Positions 43,726 through 53,845 of a DNA stretch of 64,000 nucleotides are shown one piece after another. Position numbers and translations under genes: made by a program. Within the stretch, counting starts at the first letter, position 1; each line of letters starts with the position of its first letter. The DNA is from Leptolyngbyaceae cyanobacterium RM1_1_2 (GTDB taxonomy: Bacteria > Cyanobacteriota > Cyanobacteriia > Phormidesmidales > Phormidesmidaceae), in contig JAAUQI010000015.1 of assembly GCA_012032345.1 (NCBI GenBank), positions 28,025-92,024 on the forward strand, given 5' to 3'. The notes under the pieces were generated by a model that saw only the letters and a program-made list of their open reading frames with translations, was not told the DNA's origin and searched no databases.

Positions 43726-45090
43726 ATGACGCTGAAACCATTTTTTCTACTACTGGGTTTATGCCTGCTGACAGGCTGTAGTACATTGCAGGCTAACCCT
43801 AATGCTGCTGAATCTACTAGGTCAACGGCTCCCCTTAGCTCACCTAAAGGAGCGGCAGAACCCAGCTCTCAGCCTCAAACGGCTCTGCCCGATCGCCTGA
43901 TCCCCACTGAATCTTTTACCCCCAAACCGATTCAGGTTCAGCTATCTGACTTACCCGAGCCTTATGCCTCCGAGAGCGCCCGTAAGTCGCCCAGCGTCAT
44001 CCCTGTTCCTGAGAATCCACTGCTGCAGGTGCCAGAAGGCTTTGTCGTCAACGTTTTTGCCGATAATCTCGATCAGCCCCGCTGGTTAGCCCTGACGCCT
44101 GAAGGCGATGTGCTGGTGACTGAAACGCGGCAAAATCAGATTCGGCTATTGGGCGATCGCAATCGAGACGGCGTAGCAGAAATCAATCAGGCATTTGCCG
44201 ATGCCCAAAACGGCTTAGATATTCCCTTTGGTATGGCCTTTGCCGAAGGATTCTTCTTTTTGGGCAACAGCAACGCTGTCCTGCGGTTTCCCTATCAGAG
44301 CGGGCAGCAGCAGCTAGCGGGGCCGGGTGAAAAAATTGCCGATTTGCCGGGGGGCGGCTATAACCAGCACTGGACGCGCAATGTTGTGGCTGCGCCGAAT
44401 GGTCAGCAGCTTTTTGTCTCCGTCGGCTCCCGCTCTAACGTCGGCCAGGAACCCCTACCCCGAGCTTCAGTCCAGGTAATGAATCTAGACGGCTCTAACC
44501 AGCAGACCTTTGCCGACGGGCTGCGCAACCCGGTGGGGCTGGACTTTCATCCTGTGACGGGTGCTCTCCACACTACAGTCAATGAGCGCGACGGTTTAGG
44601 GGATGACCTAGTGCCTGACTACTTCACCCGAGTTCAGTCAGGGGAGTTCTTTGGCTGGCCCTACGCCTATCTCGCGCCCCAAAACCTCGATCCCCGTCAG
44701 CTCCAGGGCGATCGCAGCCGCGATCCACAAAAGGTCGCCCAAACAAAGACCCCTGACGTCCTGTTTCAGGCTCATTCTGCCGCTCTGGGCCTGCAGTTTT
44801 ACGACGGCGATACTTTCCCTGAGGCTTATCGTAATGGAGCCTTCGTCGCTATGCGCGGTTCCTGGAACCGCAGTCAGGGCACTGGCTACAAAGTAGTCTT
44901 TATTCCCTTCACTGCCGACAATCGCCCCGTAGGCTACTATGAGGATTTTCTAAAGGGCTTTTTGGTTGATCCTAGCGGCCCCACAACCTGGGGGCGTCCG
45001 GTGGGGCTGTTGGTCATGCCCGACGGTAGCCTCCTGGTTACCGAAGAGATGAACAATCGTATCTACCGAATTCAATATGTGGGTAGCTAA
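43726..45090 (+). CDS. PQQ-dependent sugar dehydrogenase-like lipoprotein (sorbosone/glucose dehydrogenase fold)
   Basis: 454 aa from ATG 43726. Lipoprotein signal MTLKPFFLLLGLCLLTGC with lipobox Cys18, then a Pro/Ser-rich linker to ~100, then the six-bladed propeller: VPEGFVVNVFADNLDQPRWL, EGDVLVTETRQNQIRLL, RNVVAAPNGQQLFVSVGSRSNVG, FADGLRNPVGLDFHP, GEFFGWPYAYL and PDGSLLVTEEMNNRIYRI. Periplasmic, membrane-tethered oxidation of a sugar-type substrate with PQQ is the family role. No PQQ synthesis genes are in view. Stop overlaps the end of the convergent caspase-like gene by 4 bp. Confidence 0.88.
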   Translation: MTLKPFFLLLGLCLLTGCSTLQANPNAAESTRSTAPLSSPKGAAEPSSQPQTALPDRLIPTESFTPKPIQVQLSDLPEPYASESARKSPSVIPVPENPLLQVPEGFVVNVFADNLDQPRWLALTPEGDVLVTETRQNQIRLLGDRNRDGVAEINQAFADAQNGLDIPFGMAFAEGFFFLGNSNAVLRFPYQSGQQQLAGPGEKIADLPGGGYNQHWTRNVVAAPNGQQLFVSVGSRSNVGQEPLPRASVQVMNLDGSNQQTFADGLRNPVGLDFHPVTGALHTTVNERDGLGDDLVPDYFTRVQSGEFFGWPYAYLAPQNLDPRQLQGDRSRDPQKVAQTKTPDVLFQAHSAALGLQFYDGDTFPEAYRNGAFVAMRGSWNRSQGTGYKVVFIPFTADNRPVGYYEDFLKGFLVDPSGPTTWGRPVGLLVMPDGSLLVTEEMNNRIYRIQYVGS

Positions 45091-47399
45091 ACGACCTGAT
45101 AAACAAAGCTCAGGGTTGCCCAAGCATTCATGTCCAGCGCGTAGGTATCCACTGGGCTATTGCTATCGCTCAGGGTTGTCGCACTGGCGCGATCCAGATC
45201 GCTGAGAATATAGCGTGCCGCCTTCAGGGGTTCTGGTAGGGGGTTAACCCGGCCACTGTTGCCGGCTGACTTGGCTTCTTCTGCCAGCAGGTTAAACATC
45301 TGACTTAAAGGTTTGACGCTGAGAATGATATGGGTTTCTATCCAATCGCTGGTGACATCGGCAATCCAGTCAGTCCCGGCTTGCGGAATAAAGCGGACAT
45401 CGTTTGGCGGTAGCTCATTGTTTTCTAGAACCGCTTCTAGCAGAGCATCGCTAGCCTGGTTGACAGTTGAGGCTTTGGGAAATAGCGCCAGCGCCCGTCC
45501 CTGACCGTCAAAGCTTATCATTGTAAAGTAGAGCGGGCGATCGCCAAAGTTAGCCAGCCGATAGCGAATCCGGCTGCCTGTCGGCACTTTAATCGTCCGT
45601 TCGCCTCGGGTAAACAGCGGGGCTAGACGGCTCTTGGGCAAAGGCTCTGGCGATCGCGTCGTCTCCCGCAGCGCCAAAATTCGCTCCTGCGGCTCCATCA
45701 TCTCCAGGTTAGCCCGCACTGGCAGGCGAGAAGCCCCTTGGTTTTCGGTCAGTCGCAAAAGCTTGGCGGCCAGTATCGCTTCTAGCTGGGGCGTTAACCG
45801 CCCTAGAGCTGTCTTAATCGCTTCTTCAGGTTTGACTACAGTGCCAGGAACCAGCTCCCGGCTGGGAGAAAAAAGACCATAGCCGCCCTTGCTGGGCAGG
45901 GTATCTTTGAGCGGAGCAACGCCGCCACGCTCACCCTGGCTCAGCAAAGACGCTGTCAGAGTAGAGCCTGAAGCCGTCAGCAAGCGACCAAATAGACAGT
46001 CTGCGGGCTGCTCACCCGGTGATACTGACGAAACAAAGGAAATACCCGATAGGGCACTGGTCGCATCTACTCGCTCAATTCGTTCTAGGCTGTTGTCTAA
46101 AGCAACCAGCAGAGGCACGTTACGAGATAGCATTCGCAGCGACTCATAGACACGCTGGCCCGCCTGAATCATTCCGGTCTGAGACTCTAGGGGCGCTACC
46201 TGAGCCGTCAGCCCGTTGCGAGATTGAACCTTGAGTTTGATATCTGCCGCAGGCTGCAAGCCTGTTTCTAGAGCATTGGGGGTCGAGGCTAAGCTCAGCA
46301 GTGAGTTAACGCCGTAATGCTCTAAGGCAGTAGCTGGCAGGCCACCTAACCAGACTGTAAAGCTGCGGCCATCGTCTGTTCCACTGATGACACCCTCTGC
46401 TGCTGTAGCCGCTTCTGGCTTGAGGTTGTAAACCGTAGTCGTCTCTTCAGACTGTTGACCTCGAATCTGAGGCTGCTGCTCTAGACCCGTCCACTGATGC
46501 ATTGTTTCCGCTGTGCGGCTGAGGACAAACTGTAGCGTTTGAGCTGGCTGCAGTTCCCAGAGGTGCTGCGTTAGAGCATAGGTAAAAATGCCTGCATCAA
46601 ATCCTTGCCAGCGACCCTCAAGGGCAAGCTGATGGGGCGCTGCTGCTGCCAGCACCGTTCCGGGTAGCTCTTTGGAGCCGTTGGCTTCGTTCTCTCTATT
46701 GGCTTTACCAGAAAACCCCAGAGTCTCCTGCAGCCTTTGCAAATCTAGGCTTAGCTCTCCTGTGGGCGCGTTAGGCCGCGATCGCACCCGCAAGTTTCCC
46801 CACAGCAAACGGCCAATATCTAAAAAACCCGCGTCAATTACGCTGGTAAACTGCCGGGTTTTGACCGCGCCAATCAGCAGCTTTAGCGCCTCTTCGGTTA
46901 AATCTTGAATTTGCGGATTGGCCTCAGTAGGCAGATAGCCATCTACAGGCACCAGGCTGTTCTGCACCAGCTTAGGCTCAGAAGCCAGCCTGAAACGACT
47001 GCCGTAACCGCTAAAGTGAAAAACGGCCACATCTCCCGGCTGAGCCTGATCAATCAGGTGCGACTGAAAGGCACTCACGATGCCTTGGCGAGTCGCCTGC
47101 TGATCGCTCAGCGTCACAATATCGGCTGGCTGGAATCCATAGCGACTCACCAATAGCTCTCGCTGAAGCTGTACGTCTGTCAGGCTACCGCGCAGAGCGA
47201 GCGCCTGATCTGAAGTCGAGTCACAGACCGCAGCCGGATACTGATTAACGCCGACTAACAGGGCCAACTTGCGACGAGTTGGCTGAGCTAGCGCCTGCTG
47301 GTAGCGCTCAGCCCAGCCTGCCAAACTAGCCTCACTCAGGCCCAATGCGCTCAGTAAAAGGGCAGTTCGCTGCAATAAATCTCGTCGCTTTAAACCCAC
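45087..47399 (-). CDS. Caspase-fold (orthocaspase) homologue with DUF4384, catalytic His/Cys lost
   Basis: 770 aa, GTG start. Tat-like N-terminus (GLKRRDLLQRTALLLSALGL). Peptidase C14 domain ~42-330: RRKLALLVGVNQYPA, SLTDVQLQRELLVSRYGFQP, DVAVFHFSGYGSR, NSLVPVDGYLP, TSVIDAGFLDIG. The catalytic His of SGHG is Tyr132 and the Cys of DxCxSG is Gly191, so it is a pseudo-orthocaspase of the kind known in cyanobacteria with Y plus S/N variants. The C-terminus (~610-770) contains a DUF4384-like domain (GSRIRYRLANFGDRPLYFTM, GQGRALALFPK). Probably a binding or regulatory protein. Confidence 0.88.
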   Translation of the reverse strand: MGLKRRDLLQRTALLLSALGLSEASLAGWAERYQQALAQPTRRKLALLVGVNQYPAAVCDSTSDQALALRGSLTDVQLQRELLVSRYGFQPADIVTLSDQQATRQGIVSAFQSHLIDQAQPGDVAVFHFSGYGSRFRLASEPKLVQNSLVPVDGYLPTEANPQIQDLTEEALKLLIGAVKTRQFTSVIDAGFLDIGRLLWGNLRVRSRPNAPTGELSLDLQRLQETLGFSGKANRENEANGSKELPGTVLAAAAPHQLALEGRWQGFDAGIFTYALTQHLWELQPAQTLQFVLSRTAETMHQWTGLEQQPQIRGQQSEETTTVYNLKPEAATAAEGVISGTDDGRSFTVWLGGLPATALEHYGVNSLLSLASTPNALETGLQPAADIKLKVQSRNGLTAQVAPLESQTGMIQAGQRVYESLRMLSRNVPLLVALDNSLERIERVDATSALSGISFVSSVSPGEQPADCLFGRLLTASGSTLTASLLSQGERGGVAPLKDTLPSKGGYGLFSPSRELVPGTVVKPEEAIKTALGRLTPQLEAILAAKLLRLTENQGASRLPVRANLEMMEPQERILALRETTRSPEPLPKSRLAPLFTRGERTIKVPTGSRIRYRLANFGDRPLYFTMISFDGQGRALALFPKASTVNQASDALLEAVLENNELPPNDVRFIPQAGTDWIADVTSDWIETHIILSVKPLSQMFNLLAEEAKSAGNSGRVNPLPEPLKAARYILSDLDRASATTLSDSNSPVDTYALDMNAWATLSFVYQVV

Positions 47400-47416
47400 A
47401 GAGGTGACTATCCTCC

Positions 47417-48595
47417 CTAAACTGCTTGAGGTGCCTGCATAGCCCGCGCCAGCTCTGCTGCCACCTCAGGGCGAGAAAACTCCGGTGGGGGCAGTTCGCC
47501 CCGACGCAGCATCTCTCGTACCTTAGTACCTGACAGGTGAACTCGTTCTTCTGGCGTGCTAGGGCTGGTTTTGGTTGTTGCCATCGTGCTGGTTCGAGTG
47601 CAGTAGAACGCGTGCTCAAACTTCATTGGCATAATACCGAGTTCTTGCGGCTCAAATTCATCAAAAATATGCTGAGCGTCGTAAGTTCCGTAGTAATCGC
47701 CGACTCCGGCATGATCCCGGCCCACGATGAAGTGGGTACAGCCATAATTTTTACGAATTAGAGCATGAAAAATGGCTTCCCTAGGCCCAGCGTATCGCAT
47801 TGCTGAGGGATTAATCGCCAGAATCACGCGATCTTGGGGAAAGTAATGCTCCATCATGATTTCATAACAGCGCATGCGCACATCTGCCGGAATGTCGTCT
47901 TTCTTAGTCGCTCCGACTAGAGGATGTAAAAACAGACCGTCTACAGTTTCAAGCGCACATTTTTGAATATACTCGTGAGCGCGGTGAATGGGGTTACGGG
48001 TTTGGAATCCTACCACTGTGCTCCAGCCTTTTTCAGCAAACATCGCCCGTGATGCTGTCGGATCAATCTGATAGTCAGGAAATAAGGGGTGGGGATCACG
48101 CTCTAACAGCCAAACAGGGCCAGCCAGGTTAATTGGCCCCTGCTCATAAACCACCTTGACACCAGGATGCTTATCTTCAGCGGTGCGATAGACATTAATG
48201 GCTTCGTGCTCTTTGTCGTAGGCGTATTTTTCAGTGAGTTCCAGCACGCCAATGAAGCGTCCGGCAGCATCATTTAGACGGACTAGGCTGCCCTCTTCCA
48301 GGGGAGCTGCTACCGCTTCAGCCACTGAAAGCGTGACTGGCACCGACCACGGTAGACCGCCAGCCAGCCGCATATCGGTTACAACCGGGTCGTAGTCTAC
48401 CTTTTCCATGAAGCCAATTAGGGGGCTAAATCCTCCAATGGCAATCATCACTAAGTCAGATGCGGCTCGCTCGTCTAGCGTTACCTGAGGCAGATAGTCT
48501 GCCTTGTCTAAAAACATCTGCTTCTGCTCAGCATTGGCAACGCGATTAATTAAGGTACCACCGTGGGGGGCAATCCCCGCTTGCATGTTACTCAA
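47417..48595 (-). CDS. sat: Sulfate adenylyltransferase (ATP sulfurylase)
   Basis: 392 aa. The TTG at 48595 is chosen because AGAGGA lies seven bases upstream; an ATG three codons later is possible. Motifs: [18 protein letters not shown] (QTRNxxHxxH), [37 protein letters not shown] and [16 protein letters not shown]. Makes APS from sulfate and ATP at the start of sulfate assimilation. Eighteen bp upstream of the caspase-like gene in the same direction, so possibly co-transcribed. Confidence 0.97.
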   Translation of the reverse strand: MSNMQAGIAPHGGTLINRVANAEQKQMFLDKADYLPQVTLDERAASDLVMIAIGGFSPLIGFMEKVDYDPVVTDMRLAGGLPWSVPVTLSVAEAVAAPLEEGSLVRLNDAAGRFIGVLELTEKYAYDKEHEAINVYRTAEDKHPGVKVVYEQGPINLAGPVWLLERDPHPLFPDYQIDPTASRAMFAEKGWSTVVGFQTRNPIHRAHEYIQKCALETVDGLFLHPLVGATKKDDIPADVRMRCYEIMMEHYFPQDRVILAINPSAMRYAGPREAIFHALIRKNYGCTHFIVGRDHAGVGDYYGTYDAQHIFDEFEPQELGIMPMKFEHAFYCTRTSTMATTKTSPSTPEERVHLSGTKVREMLRRGELPPPEFSRPEVAAELARAMQAPQAV

Positions 48596-48687
48596 GATAC
48601 CGTCCTCTTCTGCTAATTAACTGCAATCCACATGGGGCTAGCTGCCACAGCTTAACCCGCTTAAACTCAGAAATATGTAAGGTAGCC

Positions 48688-49827
48688 CTAACTGATTGAG
48701 TCTGTACTGCTCACCGAGTCAGCCGCTACGGACTGGGTCAATGAGGTCGCTGATTGCGCCTCAAAAGGTTCAATCAGTCCACCCCCCAGCAGGCGATCGC
48801 CGTCATAAAAAACAGCCGCCTGCCCAGGTGTGACGCCAAACTGAGGCTGATCAAACACCAAGCGCACCCGGCTCTTCCCGCCTGCCTCAGCCGCTAAAGG
48901 AACAACCGTTGCCAGCACTGCCGGAGACCGATAGCGAATCTGCGCCATGACGCGGATGGGGCTAGTAGGCACTGCAATAGACACCCAGTTAACCTGCTGC
49001 ACAGTACATTCGGCTTGGTGAGCGCTGGAGCGATCGCCCACAATCACCTGATTGCGAGCGACATCAAGAGCAACGACGTATAAGGGGTCAGGAGCGGCGA
49101 TACCGATTCCTTTGCGTTGCCCTATGGTGTAGTGATGAATACCTTTATGCTGGCCGAGGACGCGACCCGAAGTATGGACGATATCGCCCGCCTTGGGCGC
49201 TAGATACTTGTCTAGAAAATCTCGCATTGAGCCATGCTGCTCAATCAGACAAAGATCCTGGCTCTCAGGCTTGTCTGCAGTGTGCAAGCTGAGCCTAGCC
49301 GCAATCTGCCGCGTCTGGGCTTTGGTTAACTCTCCCAACGGAAAAATCGATTTTGCCAGCAGCTCCTGGGAAAGATCGTAGAGAAAATAAGACTGGTCTT
49401 TGCTGCGATCGACAGCCCGACAAAGCTCATAGCGACCTGTTTCAGGATTGTGGCGGATACGGGCATAATGTCCGGTCGCAAGGGTATCAGCCGCCAGAGT
49501 TTCCCGGGCATACTGCAGCATCGGGCCAAACTTAACCGCCCGGTTGCACTGCGAACAGGGCAGCGGCGTTATCCCCGCACCGTAGCCAGAAACCAGATAG
49601 TCAATAATATTTTTTTCAAAGATCTCTCGGCTATCAACAATGTGGTGCGGAATGCCCAAATCGTCGCAGAGCTGAGCCGCGTCTACCATCCCTTCAGAGC
49701 AGCACTGCCCTTTGCCTTTCATCAGCCACAGAGTCAGGCCAATGACGTCGTGGCCCTGGTGGTGTAAGGTCGCAGCCGCTACTGAGCTGTCTACGCCGCC
49801 GGAAAGACCTACTACAATTTTGCTCAT
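48688..49827 (-). CDS. mnmA: tRNA-specific 2-thiouridylase MnmA
   Basis: 379 aa. PP-loop [20 protein letters not shown], catalytic Cys in [15 protein letters not shown] (~105) and the second Cys in ESQDLCLIE (~203), then a beta-barrel C-terminus with [13 protein letters not shown]. Thiolates U34 of tRNA-Lys/Glu/Gln. ATG 49827. The last ~25 residues are a Ser/Thr-rich tail beyond the usual end. Confidence 0.97.
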   Translation of the reverse strand: MSKIVVGLSGGVDSSVAAATLHHQGHDVIGLTLWLMKGKGQCCSEGMVDAAQLCDDLGIPHHIVDSREIFEKNIIDYLVSGYGAGITPLPCSQCNRAVKFGPMLQYARETLAADTLATGHYARIRHNPETGRYELCRAVDRSKDQSYFLYDLSQELLAKSIFPLGELTKAQTRQIAARLSLHTADKPESQDLCLIEQHGSMRDFLDKYLAPKAGDIVHTSGRVLGQHKGIHHYTIGQRKGIGIAAPDPLYVVALDVARNQVIVGDRSSAHQAECTVQQVNWVSIAVPTSPIRVMAQIRYRSPAVLATVVPLAAEAGGKSRVRLVFDQPQFGVTPGQAAVFYDGDRLLGGGLIEPFEAQSATSLTQSVAADSVSSTDSIS

Positions 49828-50062
49828 GATGCCCTACAGATCTTAGAAGTTTTTGCAAAATTGCCCACTATCTAGGCTAACATTTCCGCAGGCTATCCTC
49901 AGTGAACCTGAGATAAGCTTCTGGCCTAAATTTTTGAAGTTAGTGCAGGTTGCGATGGAGTGTGAATCGGGCATGGGGTACAAAGACGCCTTTTTCTACA
50001 GACATCTGTCTCGCAATTTAGTTTCCAGGCTGGCCTACTCTTTGGCAGATGGGAAATCCGTT

Positions 50063-50860
50063 ATGTCCAGCAAGAGGCTGATAGTACTTTTGGCTGCTGT
50101 CGGCTGTAGTCTGCTTTCTTCGCCCTTGTTAATGGCCCAGGCCGCACCTGAAGTTAGCTCAACTCAGCTCGCCCAAGGACTGCCACCCTTACCGGGTACG
50201 GTAGTGCAGCCCAATAGGTTTGACGGCGAAACGGCGATCGCGGCAGCACGGCGCTACATAGTGTACGTCAACGGCAACAGTCCTCTGCTGCTAAATCAGG
50301 TTCAGCAGATTGAGCCGGAAGCGTTTCGACGGCAGTATAGCGGTAGAACCGTGATCCAGACGGGGGCTTTTGATAACCTGGCAAATGCTCAAGCCCAGGT
50401 CGCAGCTCTCTCAGAGTGGGGCGTGGGGGCTGAAGTTGCCGAAGTCGATCGCGCTCCCGTGGCTGCTGTGGCGGCGTCATCATCACTGCCAACGCCGCCT
50501 TTTACTGGCAGCAGCGACCCCTCTGTGCCTTTACCTGTGATCGCAGTGCCAGATGACAGCGTTGAGTTTGGTCAGTCGCCTTTGCCGCCGCCGCCGAGTA
50601 CTGGCGGAGCGGCTAGCTTTGATCCGGCTGTGAGCAGCCGAGGCTATTACATTGCGGTGCCTGCTGCCCGCGACCAGATAGCAGCAACTGCAGCCAACAT
50701 TACCCAACTGGGTATTGACAGCGCTCAGGTACTGGCTCGGACTTCGCCGAGAGGCCCTCACGTTGCGGTTGGCCCCTTTAGCGATCGCAGTGTAGCCCAG
50801 CAGTGGAATCAATATTTACGCAGCTATGGCTTCAACGCCAGGGTGTATTTCGACCGATAG
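50063..50860 (+). CDS. Exported SPOR-like domain protein
   Basis: 265 aa from ATG 50063, where a signal peptide begins (MSSKRLIVLLAAVGCSLLSS...AQA); an upstream open frame to 49853 has no signal and is probably not translated. Two SPOR-like half repeats: RYIVYVNGNSPLLLNQVQQI and VIQTGAFDNLANAQAQVAAL, and a C-terminal YYIAVPAARDQIAATAANI then HVAVGPFSDRSVAQQWNQYL. A Pro/Ser-rich linker lies at ~145-185. SPOR domains bind denuded peptidoglycan at septa; periplasmic. Confidence 0.75.
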   Translation: MSSKRLIVLLAAVGCSLLSSPLLMAQAAPEVSSTQLAQGLPPLPGTVVQPNRFDGETAIAAARRYIVYVNGNSPLLLNQVQQIEPEAFRRQYSGRTVIQTGAFDNLANAQAQVAALSEWGVGAEVAEVDRAPVAAVAASSSLPTPPFTGSSDPSVPLPVIAVPDDSVEFGQSPLPPPPSTGGAASFDPAVSSRGYYIAVPAARDQIAATAANITQLGIDSAQVLARTSPRGPHVAVGPFSDRSVAQQWNQYLRSYGFNARVYFDR

Positions 50861-50918
50861 TTTTTATGGTTGCTCTGAGTTCTCAGCCCGGTTTGCCACG
50901 CCTTGAAATTCATCCTTT

Positions 50919-52460
50919 TTGGTCACTGCTGCCGAGATGCAGCAGATCGAGAGCCGACTTTTTGAGGCTGGGATGCCCGTTGCGGCGCTGATGGAAAAAG
51001 TGGCAGGGCAAATTGTGCAGGTCGTGACTGAGCAATACCCGCGATCGCGCTCTGCCCGAGGACAGCTCAGCGTCGGCATTTTAGTCGGGCCGGGGCACAA
51101 CGGCGGCGACGCGCTAGTGGTGGGGCGAGAGCTGCACTTTCGAGGCTATGAGGTCAGAGTTTTTCAGCCGCTGAGTCAGCTGAAGCCGCTGACTCAGCAG
51201 CACGCTCAGTATGTCCGCAGCCTAGGAATTGCGTTTACTGCAGCCATCACCGATTTGCAACACTGCGACCTGATCGTAGACGGGCTGTTTGGCTTTGGCT
51301 TAGACCGTCCCTTAGCAGGGGATGTGGCCGCTGCTGTCGATCAGATCAATCGCTGGCAACTCCCCGTTGTAAGCATTGACCTGCCCTCTGGTCTTGGAAG
51401 CGATCGCGGTGAGGTCATGGGGACGGCCCTGCGCGCCACCATCACCTGCTGCTTGGGACTGTGGAAACGTTCGTTTGTGCAGGACGCGGCTTTAGAGTTC
51501 ATTGGCAAACCGCTGCTGATTGACTTCGATATACCGCTGGCAGATATTCAGGCAGTGCTGGGAGAAAATCTACAAACACAGCGGCTAGTGAATGGGGCGG
51601 CGATCGCCCGACTGCCGCTGCCCCGTCCGGCTGCGGCTCACAAATACAAGGCGGGTCACCTGCTGCTGATTGCTGGCTCTAGCCGCTACTCGGGAGCGGC
51701 CATTCTCTCTGGGCTAGGGGCTAGGGCCAGCGGCGTAGGCATGCTCTCGATCGCGGTGCCAGAGTCTCTGAGGCCAATTTTGGTCGCCCAGCACCCCGAA
51801 GCGCTGATTGTTGGCTGCCCTGAGACTGATTCAGGCGCGATCGCCCGTCTGCCTAATGGCACCGACCTGAGTACCTTCAGTGCAGTTGCCATTGGCCCCG
51901 GCCTCACCCTAGAGGCCCAGCCCTTGGTTGAGCATTGTTTAGAGAGCGATCGCCCGCTGCTGCTAGATGCCGACGGCCTTAACTGTTTGGCAGCGCTAGA
52001 TCCAATTAAGATACTAGGCCAGCGGCAGGCTGCCACAGTGCTAACCCCGCATCCGGGAGAATTCCAGCGGCTGTTTCCTGACATTCTGGCAGCGGCGGCA
52101 GATGCGGGAGAGGCCGCTCAAACGGCAGCTCAGAAAACCAGAGCAGTCATTGTGCTAAAGGGCGCTAGAACCGCGATCGCTCACCCCAGCCCTCGACTCT
52201 GGTTCAATCCTGAGAGTACGCCAGCTCTGGCGCGAGGCGGCAGCGGTGACGTGCTGACGGGGCTTGTCGGCGGGCTAATGGCTCAGCACCTGGCAGCGTC
52301 AGGATCAGAAGACAGGCAGGCAGTCCTAGACGCCACCCTCAGCGGCGTCTGGTGGCACGCTCAGGCAGGCATCTTAGCGGCGCAGGAAAAGACTGATTTG
52401 GGTGTTGACCCAACGACGCTAGCCGCTTATCTGACTCCAGCTTTGCGTCGCCATCTCTAA
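50919..52460 (+). CDS. nnr: Bifunctional NAD(P)H-hydrate epimerase / ADP-dependent dehydratase
   Basis: 513 aa from TTG 50919 (MVTAAEMQQIESRLFEAGMP). N-terminal YjeF epimerase domain with VGPGHNGGDALVVGRELHFRG and DLIVDGLFGFGLDRP. C-terminal ribokinase-like domain with GHLLLIAGSSRYSGAAILSG, VLTPHPGEFQRL and GGSGDVLTGLVGGLMAQ. Repairs hydrated NAD(P)H. Fused form is usual in bacteria. Convergent with the Uma2 gene. Confidence 0.95.
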   Translation: MVTAAEMQQIESRLFEAGMPVAALMEKVAGQIVQVVTEQYPRSRSARGQLSVGILVGPGHNGGDALVVGRELHFRGYEVRVFQPLSQLKPLTQQHAQYVRSLGIAFTAAITDLQHCDLIVDGLFGFGLDRPLAGDVAAAVDQINRWQLPVVSIDLPSGLGSDRGEVMGTALRATITCCLGLWKRSFVQDAALEFIGKPLLIDFDIPLADIQAVLGENLQTQRLVNGAAIARLPLPRPAAAHKYKAGHLLLIAGSSRYSGAAILSGLGARASGVGMLSIAVPESLRPILVAQHPEALIVGCPETDSGAIARLPNGTDLSTFSAVAIGPGLTLEAQPLVEHCLESDRPLLLDADGLNCLAALDPIKILGQRQAATVLTPHPGEFQRLFPDILAAAADAGEAAQTAAQKTRAVIVLKGARTAIAHPSPRLWFNPESTPALARGGSGDVLTGLVGGLMAQHLAASGSEDRQAVLDATLSGVWWHAQAGILAAQEKTDLGVDPTTLAAYLTPALRRHL

Positions 52461-52489
52461 TATAGTGACAGCCTACTTTAAGCTAGCGA

Positions 52490-53203
52490 CTATCCTGCTT
52501 GCTCAGACAGTTGGCGTAACTTTTGAGCAAAGGCGGTGTGTTCAGGTGAGGCGATGCCCTGCTGTAGGATTTCTAAGACTTGGGCCATCTGATTGTTTAG
52601 CAGCGCTTCTGCTGCCAGCCATAATCCTGGAAATGCCTGAGAGCGCAGGATGCCGTCTGCATCGGGCTGCAAAAGCTGATAGGCTCCCTCTACCAGGTGA
52701 AACCAGTCCAGCCGCTGTTCAAAGGACTGCCAGACGATGTATTCCAGTACGCCACTGCGGCGATAGACCTGCTGTTTGCTGCCGAGGTCGATGGCGGCGC
52801 TGCTGGCCGCAATTTCAACCACCAGTTCTGGCATGCCTTCTAGGTAGCCGTCTGGGCTGAGTCGAGCGCCTCCGCCGACAGCCTCGTCTAAAATCAGCAC
52901 GATGTCGGGCTGCAGTTCGTTGTCTAGGTCGAGACGCACGGTTGGCTCAATCCCCAGCCGCAGTCCTGGTGTAGAAACCTGGTACGTCCAGAGCCATCCG
53001 TGCAGACGACTGTGGGGTTCAGCATGTTGTTGAAAGCGCAGAGGAGAGGCCACGTAGACAATTCCTTCGATCAGTTCAGCTTTTTGAATGTCGGGGTCAG
53101 CCGCATAGCGCTGCTCAAATTCAGGCCGCGTCAGGCGATCGCCGCTCTCAAGCGGTGGCAGAGGCGGGCGGGTAGGTGACTGACGGGGAGAGTGGGTGAC
53201 CAT
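52490..53203 (-). CDS. Uma2 family (DUF820) protein, intact
   Basis: 237 aa. LPPLESGDRLTRPEFEQRYA, EGIVYVASPLRFQQHAEPHS, RLGIEPTVRLDLDNELQPDIVLIL (Asp of QPDIVL), MPELVVEIAASSAAIDLGSK (Glu..Lys), then RRSGVLEYIVWQSFEQRLDWF. It is the functional counterpart of the two pseudogenes at 6505..6897 and 37005..37387, sharing N- and C-terminal motifs with both. Predicted nuclease fold, role unknown. Confidence 0.88.
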   Translation of the reverse strand: MVTHSPRQSPTRPPLPPLESGDRLTRPEFEQRYAADPDIQKAELIEGIVYVASPLRFQQHAEPHSRLHGWLWTYQVSTPGLRLGIEPTVRLDLDNELQPDIVLILDEAVGGGARLSPDGYLEGMPELVVEIAASSAAIDLGSKQQVYRRSGVLEYIVWQSFEQRLDWFHLVEGAYQLLQPDADGILRSQAFPGLWLAAEALLNNQMAQVLEILQQGIASPEHTAFAQKLRQLSEQAG

Positions 53204-53380
53204 AGTTTTGTCTCAGTGCAGCGCTGAAATGATCGTAGCAATCCTAGCCTAAAATAGGCTCCATTCAAGCCTATGTGCGGCGGGGGAGGCCACAGCAAAG
53301 CAATGACAATTTTTGGCTCAGGGCTTACGCAGCCATTTGGTCAAGATTCTGGTGCGGCGATCGCTGACAGGATCAGGGTC

Positions 53381-53608
53381 ATGGGTAAGGCAAGTCAGGC
53401 GCTTGAGCAAGTTTTGGACGAGCATGGGATTAGCCAAAACAAACTAGCTGTCACAATGGGCATCAGTCGTGCCAATGTGGGGCGCTGGTACCACGGGTTA
53501 GACCCTAGTGCAGAGAATATTGTAGCGGTGACAGAAGCTTTGCAGCAGATTAACCCTGACGCTGCCAGACAGTTTGTAAATCTCTATCTGGGCAAAATTG
53601 TTGAGTAG
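53381..53608 (+). CDS. Small XRE-type helix-turn-helix protein
   Basis: 75 aa from ATG 53381 (MGKASQALEQVLDEHGISQN), with AGGGTC upstream; a longer frame to 53273 exists. Cro/C1-type HTH: ISQNKLAVTMGISRANVGRWYHGLDPSAENI. First of three consecutive small HTH genes; the next starts 5 bp after its stop. Could be an antitoxin, phage-type regulator or plasmid control protein; no toxin partner is evident. Confidence 0.8.
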   Translation: MGKASQALEQVLDEHGISQNKLAVTMGISRANVGRWYHGLDPSAENIVAVTEALQQINPDAARQFVNLYLGKIVE

Positions 53609-53613
53609 CCTTC

Positions 53614-53841
53614 ATGCCAGAAAACGGAGAGCCGTTAAACCCACTTTTGTTAAGAAAACGTTCAGGACTGACGCAGCGCCAGGTTGCAGAAACGCTGGGT
53701 AAGAGAGTCACAACGATTAGCGACTGGGAACGAGGCGCAACCCAGCCCCGGCTATCACTATCAGAGGTAAAAGCTTTGATGACGCTTTATCAATGTTCCT
53801 TAGATGAACTGATTGAAGCATTTGAAACCGATAGGGCTTAA
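53614..53841 (+). CDS. Small XRE-type helix-turn-helix protein
   Basis: 75 aa. Classical HTH_3: LLLRKRSGLTQRQVAETLGKRVTTISDWERGATQPRLSLSEVKALMTLY. Ends 4 bp before the third HTH frame begins, so the three genes are probably one transcript. It differs clearly in sequence from its two neighbours, which are paralogues of each other. Confidence 0.85.
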   Translation: MPENGEPLNPLLLRKRSGLTQRQVAETLGKRVTTISDWERGATQPRLSLSEVKALMTLYQCSLDELIEAFETDRA

Positions 53842-53845
53842 CAAG

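Noticed and set aside
49853..50062. 70-codon N-terminal extension of the SPOR-like protein
   Set aside because: A clear signal peptide begins at ATG 50063; the extension would bury it and is not family-like.
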